Assembly (NCBI GenBank): GCA_900766135.1
Contig: CAAFUF010000003.1
Coordinates: 124,001-188,000, forward strand
Direction: 5' to 3'
From: Paenibacillaceae bacterium
GTDB taxonomy: Bacteria > Bacillota > Bacilli > Paenibacillales > Paenibacillaceae
Length of the DNA stretch: 64,000 nucleotides
Positions within the stretch are counted from its first letter, which is position 1. Every line of letters begins with the position of its first letter. Both the position numbers and the translations under genes were made by a program. Positions 58,171 through 64,000 of the stretch are shown piece by piece. The notes under the pieces were generated by a model that saw only the letters and a program-made list of their open reading frames with translations, was not told the origin of the DNA and made no database searches.

Positions 58171-59088
58171 ATGGCCTATGATGTGAAAGTGGACCATTCC
58201 CTGGTCTACGAACTGATCAGCAGCTTTATGATATATACGACGCAAAAATGGGTTAACAATCTGGACGTGGGGGCGGATTGGATCGCCGAGATCGATGCCC
58301 GCCTGACGCCGGAAGAACGGCGGCAATTCGCCGAAGCAGCCCAGTATCCGTTTGCCGACTACGACGTGTTGTACGTATGGGCATTGGAGCGAAACGGAGC
58401 TGGCGAGGTATCCCGTTTTCTGAACGAGATGGCGGAGACTCCCGTCGACACCCTTTGTTACCGCACTAAATCCTATATTCCCACTGTGAATAATGAGATA
58501 ATAGAACGGATTCGCAGCAGTTACATCCCGTTGTTGAGAAGCTGGCAGCGGCTTTATTTCGGTCCGATTGAAAACCAGTTTCTGCCGTTGCTGGAGGAAG
58601 ATGCAGCCGAGAAACACACGCTCCTGCAAAAGATGGACACCGACGCCCTGATCGAATACGCCTCCGGCGGCTTGGTGCTTGAGCCCCTGAAACCGATCAC
58701 GCAGGTCGTGCTGACCCCTTCGATCCATTTTCGACCGATCAATACATACGTCTTCTACGAAAACGTGTTGTTTATCCAGTATCCGTTGGATATCCCGGAA
58801 CTCGACGAGGACGAGCCGCCGATGGTGCTCAAACGTCTGACCCGGGCGCTGGCCGAGCCGCAGCGTTTGCGCCTCCTTCGCTACGTCGCCGACGAGCCGA
58901 AGTCGATACAGGAGATGCTGCGGGATCTGGGCGAGCCCAAGGAGCAACTGATGCACGACATGATGCGCCTTCGGGTCGCCGGCTTGCTGCGCATCCATCT
59001 GCTCGCCCAGGATACGGAGAAGTTCAGTATCCGTCCGGACGGCGCGGCGGAGCTGCAAATGTTCCTAGAATCCTACATCCGGCTGTAA
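58171..59088 (+). CDS. ArsR-like winged-helix regulator with a long N-terminal domain
   Basis: A 305-residue protein. The last ~85 residues form a winged helix with the ArsR pattern (LTRALAEPQRLRLLRYVAD, then a recognition helix LGEPKEQLMHDMMRLRVAGLL). The N-terminal ~215 residues are a soluble domain I do not recognise in detail, perhaps ligand-binding (DUF5937-like). No CxxC metal motif is visible. GGGAGGT precedes the ATG. Divergent from the MFS gene, so it probably regulates it. Confidence 0.83.
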   Translation: MAYDVKVDHSLVYELISSFMIYTTQKWVNNLDVGADWIAEIDARLTPEERRQFAEAAQYPFADYDVLYVWALERNGAGEVSRFLNEMAETPVDTLCYRTKSYIPTVNNEIIERIRSSYIPLLRSWQRLYFGPIENQFLPLLEEDAAEKHTLLQKMDTDALIEYASGGLVLEPLKPITQVVLTPSIHFRPINTYVFYENVLFIQYPLDIPELDEDEPPMVLKRLTRALAEPQRLRLLRYVADEPKSIQEMLRDLGEPKEQLMHDMMRLRVAGLLRIHLLAQDTEKFSIRPDGAAELQMFLESYIRL

Positions 59089-59195
59089 CTGCGGCGGACG
59101 GAGGACCGGTTGCTTTTGGCGGGACGCTTCCCCTTGTGTTAGGATAGAGTTAAACGTAGAGACAAGCGTTTCTTGGATAAAGGAGTGACCCGCTA

Positions 59196-59963
59196 ATGAA
59201 TAACGCCCTGCGTCAACAAATCATGTTCGATTTGGACGATACGCTGGTCCATTGCAATAAGTATTTCGATTTGATTCTCGATCAATTTGCCGACCTGCTT
59301 ACCGACTGGTTCAAACCGTACGGCTTCACCACGGAAGAGATCCGCGGAAAACAAACGGAAATCGACGTTGCCGGCGTCCATCAAATCGGATTCGCCAGCT
59401 CGCATTTTCCCGAATCGCTGGTCGATACCTACCGGCATTATACCGGGTTGACGGGACGGAAGCGGCTTCCCGAAGAAGAAGACCGGCTGATGAAGCTGGG
59501 GCTGAGCGTCTATGAGCAGCCGATCGAGCCGTATCCAGGGATGGTCGAAACGTTAAATCTGCTGCGCAGCCAGGGCCACGAGCTCCATTTGTACACCGGC
59601 GGCGAAACCGGGATTCAACAGCGGAAGATCGAGCAGATGCGGTTGGCCGATTACTTTCACGATCGGATATACATTCGCCAGCACAAGAATGCCGAAGCTC
59701 TGGAAGACATTTTGCACTCGCGGCGGTTTGACCGCTCCCGTACCTGGATGATCGGCAACAGCCTGCGTACCGATGTCATGCCGGCCCTTTCCGCCGGAAT
59801 CAAAGCGGTCTATATCAAAATCCCCAATGAGTGGCTGTACAACATCGTGGAGCTCCAGCATGACGGGGATGCGGAAATGCACACGGTCACTTCGCTCGAA
59901 GAAGTGCCTCGGGTGATCTTCAATCATATCCATCAAGCGGAACGGCAAAAACGGACCTTGTAA
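59196..59963 (+). CDS. HAD family hydrolase
   Basis: A 255-residue haloacid-dehalogenase-type phosphatase. Motif I FDLDDT (nucleophile D12) starts the chain, motif II is LHLYTGG, and motif III/IV appear in WMIGNSLRTDVMPAL. A helical cap lies between I and II (about 20-105). Substrate unknown. AAGGAG precedes the ATG. Ends at a terminator. Confidence 0.9.
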   Translation: MNNALRQQIMFDLDDTLVHCNKYFDLILDQFADLLTDWFKPYGFTTEEIRGKQTEIDVAGVHQIGFASSHFPESLVDTYRHYTGLTGRKRLPEEEDRLMKLGLSVYEQPIEPYPGMVETLNLLRSQGHELHLYTGGETGIQQRKIEQMRLADYFHDRIYIRQHKNAEALEDILHSRRFDRSRTWMIGNSLRTDVMPALSAGIKAVYIKIPNEWLYNIVELQHDGDAEMHTVTSLEEVPRVIFNHIHQAERQKRTL

Positions 59964-59980
59964 AAGGTCCGTTTTGTTTT
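59947..59980. terminator. Terminator after the HAD gene
   Basis: Perfect stem aaaacggacctt/aaggtccgtttt, overlapping the stop codon, then T-rich sequence. It could also act on the minus strand after the DUF4358 gene. Confidence 0.85.
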
Positions 59981-60015
59981 ATGCGTCGTTTAAGAGGCTT
60001 TCTCGCTAAACCCGA

Positions 60016-60510
60016 TCATGAAAAGGTCTCGTCAAAAATCCGCTCCATGGCACCCGCCTCAGGCGAGACCGCGAACAGGATGAACAGGCCATGTGTTTTC
60101 AGTACACACTTTTCGATCAAATGATACTCCTCTGGTCGATAATCCTTGAATTTAACGGTTTGCGCCGCAATTCTTTCTTCAATTTTCGCCAAGACGGGTT
60201 CTTTCTCGCTTCCTTCCTTAAGTTGGATAATTAGCAATTCGTCCGCTTTCACATTGGAGGATGCCGTATAAAGCACGAAATCTGCGACATCGCCGCTTGA
60301 GAGATGATACAGCTTATTCAGTCTCTCCGCGTCCCCCTGCTTCATATTGCCCAAGTCTGCCGATAGTTCGATCCGCTTGCCTACCTCAAAAGCCGACAAG
60401 TTGCCGCTTCCCCCTTCCTTTCCGGTGCATCCGGCCAGCAAGCCGGTTGCTAAGGCCAACGCCAGCATCGCTAGGATCGGTGTTCTTTTCCATAACACGA
60501 AGTGCTTCAT
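60016..60510 (-). CDS. DUF4358 lipoprotein of the O-acetylation operon
   Basis: A 164-residue exported lipoprotein; lipobox LLAGC with C28. The mature part matches DUF4358 (LYHLSSGDVADFVLYTASSN and a following helix), a family often encoded beside MBOAT and DHHW genes. Its molecular role is not known. Its ATG overlaps the stop of the DHHW gene (ATGA), so it is the last gene of the operon. Confidence 0.85.
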   Translation of the reverse strand: MKHFVLWKRTPILAMLALALATGLLAGCTGKEGGSGNLSAFEVGKRIELSADLGNMKQGDAERLNKLYHLSSGDVADFVLYTASSNVKADELLIIQLKEGSEKEPVLAKIEERIAAQTVKFKDYRPEEYHLIEKCVLKTHGLFILFAVSPEAGAMERIFDETFS

Positions 60511-61643
60511 TCGATCATCTCCGATAAATTCTGAATGGACGGATCCGTAAAAAACGTATTGATATTATAGAGCACCAACACATCGCGAATTTTCTGGTCC
60601 CGAATCAGGGCTGATAAATTCCCGTCGTAGTAACGCAGGTCCACGATATCGATTTCACTGAAATGCTTTGTCAAAAAAGGAATGAGGCTGTTGGCGTACG
60701 AATCTTTCACGATCAGCAGCTTCTTCCTCGCCGCTTGATTCGACGTAATCTTCACGAAACCATGGTTGCCGTTCAAAAACACGGCATACTTGTCCTTCGC
60801 GTTCAAGTTCTCCATTGCATATAAGGACTCTGTAGAATGCTGTTCGTCGGCATACTCTACAGAAACCCGCTCCTCAACCTTTGGCAGCCAAAGCTCGATT
60901 TCATCCGGTTGCAAATGCTTAAACCCGCTTTTTGAATACAACGAGCCGTAAAATTGGTCCGTGACCCGCCGAAGTTCGAATTCGTTTTTGGCCTGAGGAA
61001 CGATTCCCATTTGCTTGCATAACTCGCGGTACGCGTAATAAGCTCCTAACGTCGTCCAATGATGGTCCGTCCTGTAATAGAGGTACTCCTGGCGGTTGGC
61101 GGACAGTGCCGGGTAAACATCGACAAGTTTAATCGCATTGCCGAGCGCATCCCGCATTTGCTTCAAAGAAGCAAGTTCATCGCCCACAGGCGCAAAAGCG
61201 GGAAGCTTCTCCTTGTTTAGCGTGAATGAAGTGGGCGCCAGCATCACGTAAATTTGCAGGTTTGGCGATGCGGCGGCAAACTTTCGGATCGCCTCGGCGT
61301 TCTCCTCCACCCGTCCTTTCGCCGGCGGTTGAAACTGCTGAATCAGATAGCCGTCTTGGCCAAGGTAAACTCCGTTGCTTTCCTTTTGCCCCAGTGCCCG
61401 TCCCATATCGGAATGGACGCCGATCCAGAAGTCGCGGAAAGGAAATTGGTCGGACACGTATTTTTCGTAATCGACGATAATTTTCCCTGAAGTTAAACCA
61501 TGCAGCGAAAACTTCGGCTTCGGGTCCAGCATCCGGTTTTCCTCAGGGGAAAACGTGCGGTCCGGCGTCAGCCAACCCGCAACCGACAGCGCGCATATAA
61601 ATACCAGCAGCATAACGGCCACGGCCTTTTGGACCTTTCTCAA
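60507..61643 (-). CDS. DHHW family (AlgX/AlgJ-like) extracellular acetyl-transfer protein
   Basis: A 378-residue protein with one N-terminal membrane anchor (about 10-30) and an SGNH-like extracellular domain; the name motif is DHHW in YYRTDHHWTTLGAYY. Related AlgJ/AlgX-type proteins pass acetyl groups from a membrane MBOAT protein to an exopolymer. Later blocks (LIVKDSYANSLIPF) carry the SGNH Ser. A TTG at 61670 overlaps the MBOAT stop; TTG 61643, 8 bases after GGGAGG, is preferred. Confidence 0.9.
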   Translation of the reverse strand: MRKVQKAVAVMLLVFICALSVAGWLTPDRTFSPEENRMLDPKPKFSLHGLTSGKIIVDYEKYVSDQFPFRDFWIGVHSDMGRALGQKESNGVYLGQDGYLIQQFQPPAKGRVEENAEAIRKFAAASPNLQIYVMLAPTSFTLNKEKLPAFAPVGDELASLKQMRDALGNAIKLVDVYPALSANRQEYLYYRTDHHWTTLGAYYAYRELCKQMGIVPQAKNEFELRRVTDQFYGSLYSKSGFKHLQPDEIELWLPKVEERVSVEYADEQHSTESLYAMENLNAKDKYAVFLNGNHGFVKITSNQAARKKLLIVKDSYANSLIPFLTKHFSEIDIVDLRYYDGNLSALIRDQKIRDVLVLYNINTFFTDPSIQNLSEMIE

Positions 61644-61666
61644 TTTTGCCGCCTCCCTTCCCTGCG

Positions 61667-63073
61667 TCAAAAGCGAAAATATAAAAACGGATTATAAGTT
61701 TCATGGACGAGACTCGCCGTTGACAGGAACAGCAGCAGCAAGTACAGGCCGAACGTTAGGGCGGATCCTGCCTTCGCCCGTCTCTTCCGAATGCGTAACA
61801 GAAGCCGGTGCGGAAGCGGCGTTGCGCATAGGGCCAACAAAATCAGCCAACCTGCGTATACCGTCAGATCGTATAGCGCCTGCCGATCAGTAAAGCCATT
61901 TGAACCGTACCCAAACATCGTACCGATAAATTGGACGGCGTTCCCCAGGTTTTCATATTCGAAAAACACCCATCCGATGATGACGGCCGCAAGCGTGTAG
62001 CCATGTGCGACAAAACGCGGGAGACGGCTCAGCCCTTTCAGCCAAAACAGCTTTTCCGCCGTAACCAGGAACCCGAAATAAAGCCCCCATACGATAAAGT
62101 TCCAGCTTGCCCCATGCCATAACCCGGTTAACAACCAGACGATCAGCAGATTGCGCAGTTGCCTCGCGAGTCCTTTCCGGTTGCCGCCAAGCGGAATATA
62201 GACGTACTCCCGAAACCAGGAGCCCAAGGAAATATGCCATCTGCGCCAGAATTCCGTGACGCTTCGGGATATATAGGGATAGTTGAAGTTTTTCGTCAAA
62301 TCAAACCCGAACATCTTCCCGAGACCGCGGGCCATGTCGGAGTATCCGCTAAAGTCGAAGTAAATTTGCAGCGTGAACGCCAAGATGCCGAGCCAGGCGG
62401 AAAGCACGCTGAGCTCTCCCGGAGGCGTCGTTTTGACGTTCGTCCACAACAAGCCGATCTGGTTAGCCAGCAAAGCTTTCTTGGCGAGGCCTCGAATAAA
62501 CAGCTCCGCCCCTCTTCCAAATCGGTCAAGCGTCATGTGCCGGGCAACAAGCTGCCGGGCGATATCGCTGTATTTGACGATGGGACCGGCCACAAGCTGG
62601 GGGAACATCGCCACGTAAGCGCCGAACGAGATCAAGTTGCGCTGTACGGTCGCTTTACGCCGGTAAACGTCGATCACGTAAGACATCGTTTGAAACGTAT
62701 AAAAGGAGATGCCAAGCGGCAGCGGAAGATCCGCCGTCTGCAGGTGTAGGTGTAATAACCCGTTCAGATTGTCCACGGCAAACCCGGCATACTTGAAGAA
62801 GAACAATACGCCTAGATTGACGATGAGGGAACCGGCCAATAGGCCGTTGGCGATCCCATACCGCTCCCGATGCTTCTCAAACATTAGCCCGACCGCATAA
62901 TTGAACAAGGTGGAGAATATCATGATGAACAGATATATGGGCTCTCCCCAAGCGTAAAATACCAGGCTGGCCGCGAGCAGGACGGCGTTTCTAAGCTTCG
63001 GGGGCGATAAATAATAGGCGAGCAAGGTCGCCGGCAAAAATTGAAACAGGAAGATCAGGCTGCTAAATACCAC
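61667..63073 (-). CDS. MBOAT family O-acyltransferase (AlgI-like)
   Basis: A 468-residue polytopic membrane enzyme, about 10-12 helices. The MBOAT signature regions are VAGPIVKYSDIA, LGKMFGFDLTKNFNYPY with TEFWRRWHISLGSWFREYVYIPLGG, and the catalytic His in LWHGASWNF. It moves acyl groups across the membrane to a wall or exopolysaccharide acceptor. The ATG at 63100 has no ribosome site; GTG 63073 lies 6 bases after AGGGGGA and gives the typical MVFSSLIFLFQF start. Confidence 0.94.
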   Translation of the reverse strand: MVFSSLIFLFQFLPATLLAYYLSPPKLRNAVLLAASLVFYAWGEPIYLFIMIFSTLFNYAVGLMFEKHRERYGIANGLLAGSLIVNLGVLFFFKYAGFAVDNLNGLLHLHLQTADLPLPLGISFYTFQTMSYVIDVYRRKATVQRNLISFGAYVAMFPQLVAGPIVKYSDIARQLVARHMTLDRFGRGAELFIRGLAKKALLANQIGLLWTNVKTTPPGELSVLSAWLGILAFTLQIYFDFSGYSDMARGLGKMFGFDLTKNFNYPYISRSVTEFWRRWHISLGSWFREYVYIPLGGNRKGLARQLRNLLIVWLLTGLWHGASWNFIVWGLYFGFLVTAEKLFWLKGLSRLPRFVAHGYTLAAVIIGWVFFEYENLGNAVQFIGTMFGYGSNGFTDRQALYDLTVYAGWLILLALCATPLPHRLLLRIRKRRAKAGSALTFGLYLLLLFLSTASLVHETYNPFLYFRF

Positions 63074-63121
63074 CGCTCTTCCCCCTTTGCTCCGCACCAT
63101 ACAAATGAACCATGGACGCCG

Positions 63122-63802
63122 TCACTCCACCTGTTCCTTCAAGGCTTCCAGCATAAGCGGGTAAAACTCCGGCTTAAAGTGAATGCCGTCCGTATCGTAC
63201 AAATCCGGATGGTTCGCGAAGATCGCGGACAAATCGGCAAACGCGACCTGCTCCTTGGCGGCCATCTCCTTCAGCTTCTCGTTAAAGTCGGGAATAGGTT
63301 GATAACGCGGCTCTTTTCCAAGCGCCTCTTCCGTGACGGGAGTGACCGACAACACCGTGATTTTGGCCTGCGGAAGCTTTTGTTTGATCGTTTCGATCAA
63401 GGCGGTGTAATGGCCGATCGCATATTCCTGCGGATGATCCGTAGGCCAAAGGATATCGTCCGATCCCAACTGAATGAAGATGTGCTTGGGATTTCTCTTG
63501 GTCAGCTCGTCCATATCCCCCATTGCGAATTCAGCCGTTTTTCCCGCTCCGGCCAACACGTTCTCTTCAGCCAGCACCTCGTGATACGCCAAACCTTCCG
63601 TGATGGAATCCCCCAGAAAAACGCTGTTATGAAACAGCGCAACCAGCTTGGATTGCGGTATTCCTGCAGAGGTCTCCTCCAACGTTTGACCGGAAGAGGC
63701 CGGTTGGCCGGTCGTCGGTTCCTTTCCCGCGCTCTGCCCTCCGCAAGCCGCAAGCGAACATACGATCATTCCGGCCAGCCCGATTTCCAGTATCTTTTTC
63801 AT
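63122..63802 (-). CDS. SGNH/GDSL hydrolase lipoprotein
   Basis: A 226-residue lipoprotein; lipobox SLAAC with C20. SGNH blocks are FLGDSITEG (block I Ser), then LGSDD in block III, and TDGIHFKPEFY with the Asp and His of block V. It may transfer or remove acetyl groups outside the membrane. The ATG at 63802 follows AGAGG; a GTG at 63811 is too close to it. First gene of the SGNH-MBOAT-DHHW-DUF4358 operon. Confidence 0.9.
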   Translation of the reverse strand: MKKILEIGLAGMIVCSLAACGGQSAGKEPTTGQPASSGQTLEETSAGIPQSKLVALFHNSVFLGDSITEGLAYHEVLAEENVLAGAGKTAEFAMGDMDELTKRNPKHIFIQLGSDDILWPTDHPQEYAIGHYTALIETIKQKLPQAKITVLSVTPVTEEALGKEPRYQPIPDFNEKLKEMAAKEQVAFADLSAIFANHPDLYDTDGIHFKPEFYPLMLEALKEQVE

Positions 63803-63866
63803 TCTCTTCACTTTCCTCTCTAGCGGTTTTCTGTCTCACCCAGACAGGATAGCGAAAAGAAATGCA

Positions 63867-63886
63867 GATCCGGTGCAGACCGGATC
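63867..63886. repeat. Perfect inverted repeat upstream of the O-acetylation operon
   Basis: gatccggt/accggatc around 4 bases, 65 bases before the SGNH start codon. It could be an operator. A second hairpin, ctgtct/agacag (63831-63847), lies in the leader. Confidence 0.5.
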
Positions 63887-63917
63887 AATACGAACTAAAA
63901 TTGGGCCGATCCACGAC

Positions 63918-63952
63918 AAAACAGGCGCAGAACCGAAGTTCTACGCCTGTTT
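63918..63952 (-). terminator. Rho-independent terminator of the right-edge gene
   Basis: Stem aaacaggcgtagaac/gttctgcgcctgttt (one mismatch) with a 4-base loop and T run on the minus strand; it overlaps the stop codon of the gene at the edge. Confidence 0.85.
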
Positions 63953-64000
63953 GCGCAAATCGAAGTAAAACAATACGCCTTCCCCCGTGTTCGTTACGCC
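63941..64000 (-). CDS. 3' end of a gene running off the right edge
   Basis: The last 19 residues (GVTNTGEGVLFYFDLRKQA) and a TAG stop are within the window. The product is not identifiable; the pattern NTGEGVLFYF is vaguely like the end of a GHKL ATPase domain but is too short to call. A terminator overlaps its stop, supporting a true gene end. Confidence 0.6.
   Translation of the reverse strand, partial: GVTNTGEGVLFYFDLRKQA

Noticed and set aside
58117..59058. 313-residue antisense frame opposite the ArsR-like gene
   Set aside because: The plus-strand gene has a ribosome site and winged helix; the antisense frame has neither.
1..64000. CRISPR arrays, tRNA, rRNA or insertion sequences
   Set aside because: No regularly spaced repeats, cloverleaf-like segments, rRNA signatures or transposase frames were seen on reading both strands.

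Overview
The window reads as ordinary chromosome from an endospore-forming, Gram-positive bacterium, most like the Paenibacillaceae (Paenibacillus or a close relative). Supporting this are spore genes (sspH, cwlJ, gerQ), an S-layer-homology 5'-nucleotidase, a leucine T-box, a c-di-AMP riboswitch on a LysM/3D cell-wall protein, a XerS-type recombinase, strong GGAGG ribosome sites and many TTG/GTG starts. Genus is an inference. I see no rRNA, tRNA, CRISPR, transposase or phage module, and no broken gene.

Layout. 1-7.7 kb: two short-chain/methyl-transfer enzymes, a lipoprotein, a surface 5'-nucleotidase, sspH and leuA with its T-box. 7.7-11.3 kb: an ACT protein, a UPF0210 protein and a Tet(M)-like translation GTPase in one operon. 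11.4-19.7 kb: small regulator/enzyme pairs (MerR and SDR, Rrf2 and a VOC dioxygenase-like protein, MerR and thioredoxin), a BCCT transporter and an AbrB-like protein. 19.8-32.4 kb: membrane and house-keeping genes, aminopeptidase, lone ECF sigma factor, CNNM/CorC protein, cwlJ-gerQ, a flavin oxidoreductase, lipoproteins, polysaccharide deacetylase and lactate dehydrogenase. 32.5-36.7 kb: MarR-controlled CBS-MFS operon and xerS. 36.7-40.6 kb: pyrK-pyrD-lpdD-like-moeA-mobB operon. 40.7-45 kb: cell-wall genes and an amino-acid ABC importer. 45.3-51.9 kb: neopullulanase and a glycogen cluster (glgB-glgA facing glgC). 52-58 kb: ATPase-lipoprotein-response regulator-histidine kinase operon, then an MFS pump divergent from an ArsR-like regulator. 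60-63.8 kb: a four-gene exopolymer O-acetylation operon (SGNH, MBOAT, DHHW, DUF4358).

The clearest regulatory readings are the leuA T-box with a CUC (Leu) specifier, the ydaO-type c-di-AMP element, and MerR-style promoters with 19-20 bp spacers over dyads, two of which (before the two SDR genes) are nearly the same although 11 kb apart. The best candidates for under-described biology are the LpdD-like protein inside a pyrimidine/molybdopterin operon, the ACT-UPF0210-GTPase operon, the permease-less ABC ATPase/VCBS lipoprotein/two-component operon, and the O-acetylation operon with its DUF4358 lipoprotein.
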